From Chitinophagaceae bacterium (GTDB lineage Bacteria; Bacteroidota; Bacteroidia; Chitinophagales; Chitinophagaceae), in contig CANGSR010000004.1 in the NCBI GenBank assembly GCA_947456055.1, positions 1-41,930 on the forward strand: 41,930 nucleotides of DNA. The letters are read 5' to 3'. How positions within the stretch are numbered: position 1 is the stretch's first letter; each line of letters starts with the position of its first letter. Below the pieces are notes generated by a model that saw only the letters and a program-made list of their open reading frames with translations, was not told where the DNA came from and ran no database searches. Shown here one piece after another: positions 34,250-41,930 of the stretch. The position numbers and the translations under genes were made by a program.

Positions 34250-35392
34250 ATGTCTTTCAATCTATCTGAGGTAATCAAGAATTCTAATTTGGATAAGGGG
34301 CTGCTTGCAATTGCAGAAAAGGTACAAAACCGTGAGCGGATAACTGATGCAGAGGGTTTGCTCCTATTTGAAAAAGGGGAACTGGGTTTTGTAGGGGCTT
34401 TAGCCAATTATGTTGCACAAGACCTACACCAGGGAAGGGTATATTTCAACCGTAACTTTCATATTGAACCTACCAATGTATGTGTATTTACATGCAACTT
34501 CTGTTCCTATTCACGCCAGTATAAGCATCGTGATGATGGGTGGGAATTAGGCATGGAAGAAATGCTGGATATAGTGCGCAAGTACGATGGTCAACCTGTA
34601 ACAGAGGTGCATATAGTAGGCGGGGTACACCCAAAAATGAATCTGGAATTTTTCTGCGAATTAATCAGCAAGATAAAAGCCCATAGGCCGGACCTGCACA
34701 TAAAAGGATTTACTGCGGTGGAACTCGACTATATGATCCGCAAAGCCAAACTGACAATTGAGGAAGGCATGCTGAAACTTAAGGAAGCAGGCCTGCAATC
34801 TTTGCCAGGTGGTGGTGCAGAGATATTCCATCCTGATGTTAGGACTATTATATGTGAAGATAAGGTGGACGCCGATGGATGGTTGCATATACATGAAACA
34901 GCACATAAGCTTGGTATGCACTCTAATGCTACCATGCTTTATGGCCATGTGGAAAAATACGAACACCGTATTGACCATATGAGGAGGCTACGTGAATTGC
35001 AGGACAAGACTGGTGGATTTAACTGCTTTATACCCTTGAAATTCAGGAATGGGGATAATGATATGAGCCATATCGCAGAAACTTCAGTAGTAGAAGACCT
35101 GAGGCTGTATGCCATATCCCGATTGTATATGGATAATATCCGCAACCTGAAAGCCTACTGGCCTATGCTGGGCCGGCAGACCGCCCAACTCACCCTTGCC
35201 TTTGGTGTAAATGACCTTGATGGTACAATTGATGATACCACCAAGATTTACTCAATGGCTGGCGCAGAAGAACAGAAACCATCACTAAGCACAGAAGAGC
35301 TTTGCGATATGATTCATAATTCAGGGCGTATACCAGTGGAAAGGGACACACTGTATAATGAAATTAAGGTTTATACGGCTGAGGTGGTGTAG
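34250..35392 (+). CDS. mqnE: Aminofutalosine synthase MqnE
   Basis: 380 residues, radical SAM enzyme. The iron-sulphur cluster motif CVFTCNFC gives Cys78, Cys82 and Cys85 (CxxxCxxC). The C-terminal part ('LGRQTAQLTLAFGVNDLDGT', 'SLSTEELCDMIHNSGRIPVE', 'RDTLYN') is that of MqnE rather than MqnC. MqnE joins 3-[(1-carboxyvinyl)oxy]benzoate to SAM to give 6-amino-6-deoxyfutalosine, an early step of the futalosine route to menaquinone. No other mqn gene is in the window. An 8-A run and repeats lie directly upstream; a long perfect terminator follows. The start gives a complete N-terminal helix and normal family length. Confidence 0.95.
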   Translation: MSFNLSEVIKNSNLDKGLLAIAEKVQNRERITDAEGLLLFEKGELGFVGALANYVAQDLHQGRVYFNRNFHIEPTNVCVFTCNFCSYSRQYKHRDDGWELGMEEMLDIVRKYDGQPVTEVHIVGGVHPKMNLEFFCELISKIKAHRPDLHIKGFTAVELDYMIRKAKLTIEEGMLKLKEAGLQSLPGGGAEIFHPDVRTIICEDKVDADGWLHIHETAHKLGMHSNATMLYGHVEKYEHRIDHMRRLRELQDKTGGFNCFIPLKFRNGDNDMSHIAETSVVEDLRLYAISRLYMDNIRNLKAYWPMLGRQTAQLTLAFGVNDLDGTIDDTTKIYSMAGAEEQKPSLSTEELCDMIHNSGRIPVERDTLYNEIKVYTAEVV

Positions 35393-35405
35393 GTGGGCTA
35401 AGTTA

Positions 35406-35448
35406 TTCAAATAAAAAATCCGGCTTTATGCCGGATTTTTTATTTGAA
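35406..35448. terminator. Strong bidirectional-type terminator after mqnE
   Basis: A perfect 19-bp inverted repeat: the left arm 35406-35424 (ends ATCCGGC), loop TTTAT, and the right arm 35430-35448 (begins GCCGGAT). The GC-rich core has an A-run on the left and a T-run on the right, so it can act on both strands. Confidence 0.95.
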
Positions 35449-35546
35449 ACCAATCTCAGTCCCATTACTGATGTACATCACGTAGTTGCTGGTTAATCAC
35501 ATGTAACTTTACAATAGTTTTTAATGTTTTTAAACCAAAGGTATAT

Positions 35547-36305
35547 ATGGAAAGGATGTTTTCGGGTAAGGTAGCAATAGTGACAGGTGGTGGTTCTGGA
35601 ATTGGGCAGGCAACAGCAATTTTATATGCTGCCAATGGGGCAAGTGTAGTAGTTTCAGACATTGATGAAAGGGGTGGGCATCATACCTTGGCAACAATTA
35701 TTGGTCATGGTGGTAAAGCCATCTTTGTGAAAGCGGATGTAAGCAACCCTCATGATTGTGAGCATTTGGTGAGTGAAACCCTAAAAGCTTTCAGTAAGCT
35801 GGACATTGCCTTTAATAATGCTGGTATAGGCGGCGAAAGCAACCCTACTGCCGATGTGAGCATTGAGGGTTGGAATAAAATAATTTCGGTGAACCTGAGT
35901 AGCGTTTTTTATTGTATGAAATACCAGATACCTGCCATGTTGGCCAACGGAAAAGGGGCAATAGTGAATATGGCCTCAATATTAGGATCTGTAGGTTTTG
36001 CCAATTCCATAGGTTATGTTGCTGCCAAGCACGGTGTCATTGGGGCTAGCCAAAATGCGGCTTTAGAATATTCGGCTAAGGGCATCAGGATAAATTCAGT
36101 AGGCCCTGGTTTTATCAATACTCCATTATTAACTAATGCAGGTATGGATGATAATACTAAGCAATACCTTGCAAAAATGCACCCAATAGGCCGACTTGGT
36201 GAACCAAATGAAGTGGCTGAACTAGTGGTTTGGTTAAGTAGCGATAAGGCTTCATTTGTTACGGGTAGTTATTATCCAGTAGATGGTGGATATCTAGCCC
36301 AATAA
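35547..36305 (+). CDS. SDR family oxidoreductase (classical)
   Basis: 252 residues, cytoplasmic. Classical short-chain dehydrogenase with the cofactor loop TGGGSGIG (13-20), the structural NNAG (90-93), the catalytic Ser of NMAS (144) and Tyr157/Lys161 (GYVAAKHG). The end '[18 protein letters not shown]' is the usual C-terminal closing motif. An acidic residue after the second strand ([10 protein letters not shown]) favours NAD over NADP. It is of the glucose-1-dehydrogenase/FabG-like type, but the substrate cannot be told. It stands alone between two perfect terminators (35406-35448 and 36306-36348), so it is a single-gene unit. Confidence 0.93.
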   Translation: MERMFSGKVAIVTGGGSGIGQATAILYAANGASVVVSDIDERGGHHTLATIIGHGGKAIFVKADVSNPHDCEHLVSETLKAFSKLDIAFNNAGIGGESNPTADVSIEGWNKIISVNLSSVFYCMKYQIPAMLANGKGAIVNMASILGSVGFANSIGYVAAKHGVIGASQNAALEYSAKGIRINSVGPGFINTPLLTNAGMDDNTKQYLAKMHPIGRLGEPNEVAELVVWLSSDKASFVTGSYYPVDGGYLAQ

Positions 36306-36348
36306 ATATAATAAAGGAAGCAGGGTTCACCTGCTTCCTTTATTATAT
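36306..36348. terminator. Strong terminator after the SDR gene
   Basis: A perfect 19-bp inverted repeat: left arm 36306-36324 (ends GGAAGCAGG), loop GTTCA, right arm 36330-36348 (begins CCTGCTTCC), with flanking A- and T-rich ends. It may act on both strands. Confidence 0.95.
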
Positions 36349-36454
36349 ACAAAAATTAAAATGGTCGCCGTAATTATTGAAGCCGAAATACAAAATCATT
36401 TAAACCCTGCAATTTTATCTTTTGAATTTTGTCTTTTGACTTCCCAAGGTTTTA

Positions 36455-36494
36455 ACTTTTTACTTTTTACTTTTTACTTTTTACTTTTTACTTT
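36455..36494 (+). repeat. Heptanucleotide tandem repeat (ACTTTTT)
   Basis: Five perfect copies of ACTTTTT (36455-36489) and a partial sixth, ending one base before the stop codon (complement) of the minus-strand lipoprotein gene at 36496. Related words (CTTTTGA, GTCTTTTGAC) precede it from 36419. It is likely to vary in copy number between strains. Confidence 0.85.
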
Positions 36495-36495
36495 C

Positions 36496-37497
36496 CTACG
36501 GAATATTAAAAATATGAATTGACTGCTCCTTATAGGTTTGGTATGCTGGTTGGCTGGCATCAGCCTTATCTGATACTACAACTATTTGTGTCGCACTAAT
36601 AAATGAAATACCTTCTATATTACCATAAAGTTGGTAAGTGCCGGCACCTACAACACCAGTGCTACTGCCATGTGGAAATTCATAAGCCGTTCCACCCGTA
36701 ATAGTCCATGAGGTGCTGCTCAATGTGCCTATCCATAATTGACCATCTTCCTGCGAGGTAATTGCCACCTTTGTACCATAAACACAAATATCAGAATAGT
36801 CTGTAAATGTTACTGACGATGGCAGGGTAATGGAATCAACTAATATCCAGTGTCCCGAAGTCTTTTTAACCACAGCAATTTTTCCAGTTCCTTCCACCAG
36901 ACCCAGTAGGTAATCTTCCCCACCACGGTAAACCCAGGCTATACCTTCAAAGGCTTTATTATTGGTAGCAGAGGTGAAATAGTAATCCACCCATTTGTCG
37001 CTTTGGTAGTTCATAGATGCATCATATTCCCTTACCCGTGGTTGGTACACGCTGCCATTGTGCACGCATTCTTCTACTACAAAGAAATTTGGTGTGCCAT
37101 TATTATCATAGGTAATGCCTTCGAAATTAGAAGAACCAGAACCAGTACTCAGCAATGAATTGTCAGAACTATTAATAGGTAGGGTACTCTTGATTTTGCC
37201 TATTTTATACCTATTGTCGAAGGCTACGTAAAAATAGCCACCTAAATAATATACACCACTAGCCTCGAAATCATCACTACTATTATAGCCTTGTAGCAAT
37301 TTGTAAATTTTAGCTTCGGCTATAGGGGCGGCAAGCATTGTTGCACCGCTAATCCTTCCAGCAGTTTTGTGTGTTTTTACTTCTTCAGCACAAGCTGTTT
37401 GTTTGGTAACAGGATTAGTGCTTACATGGCTTTTGCTGCATGAGCTAAGGATGAATGATGCTGCAACGATGGTTGCCAAAATGGGACGAATGGTCAT
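36496..37497 (-). CDS. Lipoprotein with predicted beta-propeller (phytase-esterase-like)
   Basis: 333 residues from the ATG at 37497, chosen because it gives a normal lipoprotein signal peptide with lipobox ILSSC; nine more residues are possible from 37524. The mature protein shows recurring blade-like segments with 'FEGI' turns: 'SSNFEGITYDNNGTPNFFVVE', shown in part, 'KAFEGIAWVYRGGEDYLLGL', and 'GNIEGISFISATQIVVVSDK'. This is the pattern of esterase-like phytase or SdiA-regulated-type propellers. Probably anchored in the outer membrane. No active site can be assigned. A tandem heptamer repeat touches its 3' end. Confidence 0.75.
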   Translation of the reverse strand: MTIRPILATIVAASFILSSCSKSHVSTNPVTKQTACAEEVKTHKTAGRISGATMLAAPIAEAKIYKLLQGYNSSDDFEASGVYYLGGYFYVAFDNRYKIGKIKSTLPINSSDNSLLSTGSGSSNFEGITYDNNGTPNFFVVEECVHNGSVYQPRVREYDASMNYQSDKWVDYYFTSATNNKAFEGIAWVYRGGEDYLLGLVEGTGKIAVVKKTSGHWILVDSITLPSSVTFTDYSDICVYGTKVAITSQEDGQLWIGTLSSTSWTITGGTAYEFPHGSSTGVVGAGTYQLYGNIEGISFISATQIVVVSDKADASQPAYQTYKEQSIHIFNIP

Positions 37498-37692
37498 GAT
37501 ATTCTGTTTGGGTGCAAATTCCAACCATAATATCTTTAAATGCAGTTTTGGGGGTTAACTTATTATTACTGCAATATTAAATTTTATAAATGAAATTTAT
37601 ATGCAGTTAAGCCTAGCTTTCAGTAATGGGAGTAATATATAAATCAAGGGTAACGAAATTGTAAATACTATTTTACTCTTCCAAAAATGCGG

Positions 37693-37700
37693 TATATTTG
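37693..37700 (+). promoter_or_regulatory. -7 box for the membrane TPR gene
   Basis: TATATTTG matches the Bacteroidota -7 element exactly, 16 bp before the start codon at 37717. No good -33 element is seen at 17-23 bp. The leader would be only about 10 nt, which supports the start at 37717 over the earlier one at 37687. Confidence 0.6.
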
Positions 37701-37716
37701 CCGCCCAAATTATATT

Positions 37717-38367
37717 ATGAATTTCAGACGCATATTTGTACTTTACCGCATACCTATTGCAATTGGATTAATCGCCCTCGGATTTTTATTTGGATTTAAA
37801 GTAACCTGGTGGATTGCCTGGATTCCTTTCCTGGTATCTGCCTTGATGATTACCGCCTACTTCCTTATTGGTCCTATGACCCTTATCCAGGGGTACATGG
37901 AAAGTGGTGATATGGAAGGTGCCAAAAAATTATTGGCTACTGTGAAATACCCTAATTTCTTATACAAGCCTGTTCGTTCTTCCTATTATATGTTACAAGC
38001 CAATTTCTCCACAATGGGCGATGACCTTGACCTTGCTGAAGCACAACTAAGGAAGGGTCTGGAAGGCGGATTACCTGAAAAAGAATATGAAGGAACTGTT
38101 TATTTGCAACTGGGTGCCATAGCACAGAAAAAAGGTAATACCAAAGAAGCTTATGAACACTTGAGAAAAGCCATCAGTATAGGCCTGCCTGATAAGGATA
38201 ATGAGGCAACTGCCTACTTGCAGCTTTCTGGTATTTGCATACAGAGAAGGGATTTTAGGAATTCTAAAATATATTTTAATAAGGCTAAGGCATGTAAACC
38301 TACCAATAAACAGGTGGTAGACCAGATAAAGGAAATGGCTGGTTATATCGCCCGCTTACCCGGATAG
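37717..38367 (+). CDS. Membrane-anchored TPR protein
   Basis: 216 residues from the ATG at 37717, chosen because the -7 box TATATTTG (37693-37700) lies between this start and the earlier possible one at 37687. Two adjacent hydrophobic segments (about residues 8-25 and 29-52) form a membrane hairpin. The rest is a soluble TPR region: 'LDLAEAQLRKGLEGG', 'GTVYLQLGAIAQKKGNTKEA', 'ATAYLQLSGICIQRRDFRNS' and 'KIYFNKAKACKP' give three to four repeats. It probably hangs in the cytoplasm and binds a partner protein. No specific family is recognised. A terminator follows. Confidence 0.82.
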   Translation: MNFRRIFVLYRIPIAIGLIALGFLFGFKVTWWIAWIPFLVSALMITAYFLIGPMTLIQGYMESGDMEGAKKLLATVKYPNFLYKPVRSSYYMLQANFSTMGDDLDLAEAQLRKGLEGGLPEKEYEGTVYLQLGAIAQKKGNTKEAYEHLRKAISIGLPDKDNEATAYLQLSGICIQRRDFRNSKIYFNKAKACKPTNKQVVDQIKEMAGYIARLPG

Positions 38368-38393
38368 TCATATTTTATTTATAAGAAATAATG

Positions 38394-38430
38394 AAACGAA
38401 CTTTTGTCCTACACTGGCAAAAGTTCGTTT
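38394..38430 (+). terminator. Intrinsic terminator after the membrane TPR gene
   Basis: A perfect 13-bp stem AAACGAACTTTTG (38394-38406) with CAAAAGTTCGTTT (38418-38430) and an 11-nt loop. Confidence 0.85.
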
Positions 38431-38569
38431 TGCTTTTGGGATAATCCCTGTTGGATGACTAAAATATTTTATGGTTAATTTGCATGTGTAATTTATCTAT
38501 ATTGGGCATGAAGAAAAATTTCGGTATCAGGATAAAATGGTAGGTGTTAAGCCGCTTTTAGCCTTATTA

Positions 38570-38598
38570 TTTGGGATTTATGACCTGATTTATGTTTG
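38570..38598 (+). promoter_or_regulatory. Promoter for the large repetitive secreted protein
   Basis: TTTG at 38570-38573, a 17-bp spacer, then TATGTTTG at 38591-38598: an exact -33/-7 match with a short but allowed spacer. The leader to the start at 38766 is about 160 nt. Confidence 0.65.
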
Positions 38599-38765
38599 TT
38601 TCTTTTAAAATCATGTGGTTATTTTTTGTTAAGAAGTCATTTTTTAGTATGTTTACCCTGAATTTTAGAAAAATTATTTCTTCAAACAAGATTTAGCTCA
38701 TGAGAAAACTTTCTTTACTATCAGTGATTGGTATTATTGCCAGTAATAACAGTCATTCCAAAACC

Positions 38766-41700
38766 ATGCAAAGATTTATTTTAGCCCTACTTCTTTGCTT
38801 CATGGGCTATACTGGTTTTGGAGCTGTGATTGTTACACCGGGTTCAGGTGGTCTCAGTATTTGTAGTAATTCAGCGTCTACCGGTATTGCTCCTGGCTTT
38901 ACTACATTGGGTACAATAACAGTAACAGAAGGTAATAATGCCGATTTCGTTACCGGTGCCGACCAAATTGTGCTGCATCCACCTACGGGTTGGCAGTTTA
39001 ATTCAGGTTCATCACCTGTTCTATCATTTTCAGCAGGTGGTAATATCTCTGCTATTGCAAGCGGCGGTATCACTGCTACTACCTTTATTATTAATATTAC
39101 ATCAGGTGGTACTACACTTGCAGATGCGATTACAATTTCTGGCTTACAATTACAAGCTACTAGCACTTCTGCCGCATCAGGATATGTTTATGCGCAATCA
39201 TCTTCAAACGTTGCTGGTATTACAACGGGGTTTTCAGGTACAAATTTTGGTGATGCCTCATTGCTTACAGCATTAACTCCATCAGTAAGTATAGCAGCTG
39301 TTCCTTCAGGTGCTATTTGTTCAGGTACTAGCGTCACATTTACTCCTACTCCTATTAATGGCGGTACACCTGCTTATCAGTGGTTTGTAAATGGTTCTTT
39401 GGTGGCGAGTGGTTCTACATTTACCAGCAGTACACTAGCAAATGGTAATACAGTAGTTTGTACTATGATACCAACTGGTTGCGCTGCACCCGCAAGTGTT
39501 AGCTCTAGTACTACAACAATGTCAGTAAATGCTTTACCAACAGCCGTTACAGCAAGCGGGAGCGGTACTTTCTGCGGAAGCACAACTATTACTGCTGCAA
39601 ATGGTGGTAGTGGTACCATATATTTCCAGGGTACAACATCAGGTGGTACATCTACTGCAATCGCATCTTCTTCACAAACAGTTTCTTCTTCAGGTACCTA
39701 TTATTTCAGGGCTCAGTCAGCAGCAGGTTGCTGGGGTACAGAGGGTAGCGTTACAGTTACCATCAATGCTTTACCTACAGCAGTTACTGCAAGTGGTGCT
39801 GGTATTTTCTGCGGAAACACAACAATAACTGCTGCTAATGGTGGTAGTGGTACTATTTATTTCCAGGGCAATACTACAGGCGGTACATCTACTGCTACTC
39901 CTTCAGTTTCACAAACAGTCGCATCAACTGGTACTTATTATTTCAGGGCACAATCGGCAGCAGGTTGCTGGGGCACAGAGGGTAGCGCAAATGTTACCAT
40001 CAATGCTTTACCAACTACAGTAGTTGCAAGTGGTGGTGGTACTTTCTGCGGAAGCACAACTATTACTGCAGCAAACGGCGGAAGTGGTACTATTTATTTC
40101 CAGGGTACAACATCAGGCGGAACTTCTACAGCTACTCCATCTGCTAGCCAGATAATAGCTTCTTCGGGTACTTATTATTTTAGGGCACAATCAGCAGCAG
40201 GTTGCTGGGGTAATGAAGGAAGTGTTACAGTAACAATCAATCCTATTCCTACAGTTTATACAGTAACAGGTACTGGTAGCTATTGCGCTGGCGGTACTGG
40301 TATAGATATTAATTTGAGCAATTCCCAGGTAGGTGTAAACTATACCTTATTAAGAGGTGGTGTTTCTACAGGTATTGTTTTAGCAGGTACAGGTAGTTTC
40401 TTGGATTTTGGTTTCCAGACTACTGCTGGTACTTATACAGTTTCTGCTGCCAATGCTGTTAGCGGTTGCTCAGTAGTTATGAGTGGTAGCGGTGTAGTTA
40501 CAGTAAATACATTACCAACTGCCTTTACCGTAACTGGTGGTGGTGGTTATTGCGCTGGTGGTGCAGGTACAGTAGTTGGCTTATCCGGTTCTACTTCTGG
40601 AATCAATTATCAATTATATGTAGGTGGTGTTGCCACTGGTTCATTAGTTCCAGGTACTGGTGCTGCAATCAGTTTCGGTTTACAAACTGCAATAGGTACT
40701 TACACGGTAGTGGGCATCAATGCAACTACTGGATGTACCAATAATATGACAAGCAGTGTTACCATCTTTACCAATGCTGTTCCTGCAATATTCACAGTTA
40801 CAGGTGGTGGTACTTATTGCTCAGGTGGTACTGGTGTTGTGGTTGGTCTTTCTGGCTCTACAGCTGGAGTTAACTATCAATTATTTGTAGGTGGTGTGCC
40901 AACAGGTTCTGCTGTTGCAGGTACTGGTGCTGCTATATCCTTTGGCTTCCAGACAACAGGAGGTACATATACAGTAATAGCTACCAATGCTTCAACGGGT
41001 TGTACCAGCACAATGGGTAGTAGTTCAGTGGTAACAGTTAATGCGGCTCCAGTAGCTTTTAGCGTTACCGGCGGTGGTGCTTATTGCTCAGGTGGTACCG
41101 GCGTTGCAGTTGGTTTATCATCATCAGCTTTAGGTTTCAACTACCAATTATTTGTAGGTGGTTCACCGGTAGGTGGAACAGTTGCGGGTACAAACTCTGC
41201 ACTTTCGTTTGGCTTGCAAACAACTGCCGGTGTTTATACTGTAGTAGCTACAAACGGTCTTACAGGTTGTACTGCTACTATGACAGGTAGTGCTACAGTA
41301 ACAGTAAATGCTTTACCAGGTTTGTTCACTGTAACTGGTGGTGGTGCTTATTGTTCAGGTGGTACTGGTGTTAACGTAGGTATCAGTGGTTCAGCTGCTG
41401 GTATCAACTATCAATTATTCAGGGGTGGCGTTGCTGTAGGTGCACCAGTTGCAGGTACAGGCGCTTCATTCAACTTCGGTCTTCAAACAATTGCCGGTAC
41501 ATATACTATAGTAGCTACAAATGCTACTACTTCATGTACTAATAATATGACGGGTAGCGTAACTGTATCAATAAACGCATTACCTACTTTATATTCAGTA
41601 ACAGGTGGCGGTGCTTATTGCACAGGCGGTACTGGTGTTAGCGTTGGTCTTTCAAATTCTGACATTGGTTTCAATTATCAGTTATTCAGGGGTGGTGTTC

Positions 41701-41930
41701 CGGTAGGTTCTACTGTTCCAGGTACAGGTGCTGCATTAGATTATGGTTTACAAACCATTGCTGGTGTATATACAATAGTAGCTACCAATGCTACTACACT
41801 TTGTACCAATACAATGACAGGTAGTGCTACAGTAACTGTAAATGCATTACCTACAGCATTTGCTGTAACAGGCGGTGGTGCTTATTGCTTAGGTGGCACG
41901 GGTGTTGCAGTAGGCTTAGGTAATTCAGTA
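38766..41930 (+). CDS. Very large secreted repeat protein (Ig/PKD-like repeats), cut by the window edge
   Basis: At least 1055 residues, open to the last base with no stop. The start at 38766 gives a clean signal peptide (MQRFILALLLCFMGYTGFGA); 38700 is an in-frame alternative. A first domain (about 18-170) and an Ig/PKD-like domain (from 39273) are followed by two sets of tandem repeats. Three 79-residue units (39531-40241) have the core 'FCGSTTITAANGGSGTIYFQ' and 'GTYYFRAQSAAGCWG'. Six complete and one partial 89-residue units (40242-41930) have 'YCSGGTGV', 'INYQLF' and 'GTYTVVATNATTGC'. Each unit has two conserved cysteines, probably a disulphide. Gly, Thr, Ser and Val dominate. Such proteins of Bacteroidota are usually T9SS-exported surface adhesins whose sorting domain is at the far C-terminus, here outside the window. 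Confidence 0.9.
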   Translation, partial: MQRFILALLLCFMGYTGFGAVIVTPGSGGLSICSNSASTGIAPGFTTLGTITVTEGNNADFVTGADQIVLHPPTGWQFNSGSSPVLSFSAGGNISAIASGGITATTFIINITSGGTTLADAITISGLQLQATSTSAASGYVYAQSSSNVAGITTGFSGTNFGDASLLTALTPSVSIAAVPSGAICSGTSVTFTPTPINGGTPAYQWFVNGSLVASGSTFTSSTLANGNTVVCTMIPTGCAAPASVSSSTTTMSVNALPTAVTASGSGTFCGSTTITAANGGSGTIYFQGTTSGGTSTAIASSSQTVSSSGTYYFRAQSAAGCWGTEGSVTVTINALPTAVTASGAGIFCGNTTITAANGGSGTIYFQGNTTGGTSTATPSVSQTVASTGTYYFRAQSAAGCWGTEGSANVTINALPTTVVASGGGTFCGSTTITAANGGSGTIYFQGTTSGGTSTATPSASQIIASSGTYYFRAQSAAGCWGNEGSVTVTINPIPTVYTVTGTGSYCAGGTGIDINLSNSQVGVNYTLLRGGVSTGIVLAGTGSFLDFGFQTTAGTYTVSAANAVSGCSVVMSGSGVVTVNTLPTAFTVTGGGGYCAGGAGTVVGLSGSTSGINYQLYVGGVATGSLVPGTGAAISFGLQTAIGTYTVVGINATTGCTNNMTSSVTIFTNAVPAIFTVTGGGTYCSGGTGVVVGLSGSTAGVNYQLFVGGVPTGSAVAGTGAAISFGFQTTGGTYTVIATNASTGCTSTMGSSSVVTVNAAPVAFSVTGGGAYCSGGTGVAVGLSSSALGFNYQLFVGGSPVGGTVAGTNSALSFGLQTTAGVYTVVATNGLTGCTATMTGSATVTVNALPGLFTVTGGGAYCSGGTGVNVGISGSAAGINYQLFRGGVAVGAPVAGTGASFNFGLQTIAGTYTIVATNATTSCTNNMTGSVTVSINALPTLYSVTGGGAYCTGGTGVSVGLSNSDIGFNYQLFRGGVPVGSTVPGTGAALDYGLQTIAGVYTIVATNATTLCTNTMTGSATVTVNALPTAFAVTGGGAYCLGGTGVAVGLGNSV
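39531..40241 (+). repeat. Three tandem 237-bp coding repeats
   Basis: Units start at 39531, 39768 and 40005, each exactly 237 bp (79 codons), with the reading frame kept. The units differ at scattered codon positions while the protein sequence is nearly constant. Confidence 0.95.
40242..41930 (+). repeat. Tandem 267-bp coding repeats (six complete, one partial)
   Basis: Units start at 40242, 40509, 40776, 41043, 41310, 41577 and 41844, each exactly 267 bp (89 codons); the last is cut by the window end. The first unit is the most diverged. The array probably continues beyond the window. Confidence 0.95.

Larger units (their letters stand above)
38368..38765. other. Intergenic region: terminator and promoter of the repeat protein
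   Basis: 398 bp. It holds the terminator of the TPR gene (38394-38430), a promoter for the repeat protein (38570-38598) and about 160 nt of AT-rich leader. An earlier in-frame ATG at 38700 would lengthen the repeat protein by 22 residues. Confidence 0.6.

Noticed and set aside
38807-39619. Minus-strand open frames of 119 and 80 codons, plus several plus-strand frames to 41290
   Set aside because: They are other-frame shadows of the large repeat gene starting at 38766; low complexity keeps other frames open.
39531-41930. Regular repeats that might suggest a CRISPR array
   Set aside because: Periods of 237 and 267 bp are codon-based and keep one open frame; there are no short repeat/spacer units.
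1-41930. tRNA, rRNA, insertion sequences, integrases, phage or defence genes
   Set aside because: I looked for characteristic motifs on both strands (T-loop words, transposase and recombinase protein patterns) and found none that held up.

Overview
The window looks like chromosomal DNA from a Bacteroidota species, most likely from the Chitinophagia/Sphingobacteriia side. Evidence: several promoters match the phylum-specific form TTTG/TTG-N17-19-TAnnTTTG; the proteins include family types typical of Bacteroidota (IPExxxVDY, DUF6029, DUF4286, a GldN-like protein, HU-CCDC81/SPOR, ribosomal protein THX, CarboxypepD_reg TonB-dependent receptors); a secreted protease carries a type IX secretion (T9SS) sorting domain; and menaquinone synthesis appears to use the futalosine route (MqnE). 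No rRNA, tRNA, CRISPR array, integrase, transposase or phage gene was recognised.

Layout. 1-6.6 kb: the start of a secreted protein on the minus strand, a DUF6029 outer-membrane protein, an orphan GldN-like protein, an IPExxxVDY protein and several unrecognised envelope or secreted proteins, with two related palindromic intergenic repeats. 6.7-9.4 kb: a DUF1800/DUF1501 pair in which the DUF1800 gene is broken by an apparent one-base loss in an A-run. 9.4-13.3 kb: small secreted or unknown proteins, a CE2-like SGNH esterase and a DUF1569 protein. 13.4-14.2 kb: a Bax-inhibitor-1 family membrane protein. 14.4-22.7 kb: a tight four-gene envelope cluster (TonB-dependent receptor, 1027-residue TPR protein, outer-membrane barrel, HU-TM-SPOR protein) behind a consensus promoter. 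22.8-25.1 kb: rsgA, DUF4286, HU and the 37-residue ribosomal protein THX. 25.2-30.0 kb: a WbpP-type sugar epimerase, then a LytTR response regulator whose gene overlaps that of its partner sensor kinase. 30.5-37.5 kb: Nudix hydrolase, aspartokinase, M43 metalloprotease with T9SS signal, mqnE, an SDR oxidoreductase and a lipoprotein. 37.7 kb to the end: a membrane TPR protein and the 5' part of a very long repetitive secreted protein that stays open to the window edge.

Most notable points. (1) Just downstream of the LytTR sensor kinase, two direct repeats resembling a LytTR binding site abut a TAnnTTTG box with no -33 element, and a strong intrinsic terminator follows about 110 bp later with no convincing gene in between. 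This has the layout of a small RNA activated by the adjacent two-component system. (2) The gene at the right edge contains three exact 237-bp repeats followed by six complete and one partial exact 267-bp repeats. It is easily missed because no stop codon lies in the window. (3) The HU-CCDC81/SPOR protein joins a DNA-binding-type fold, a membrane segment and a peptidoglycan-binding domain. All functional statements come from reading motifs by eye; no database search was run.
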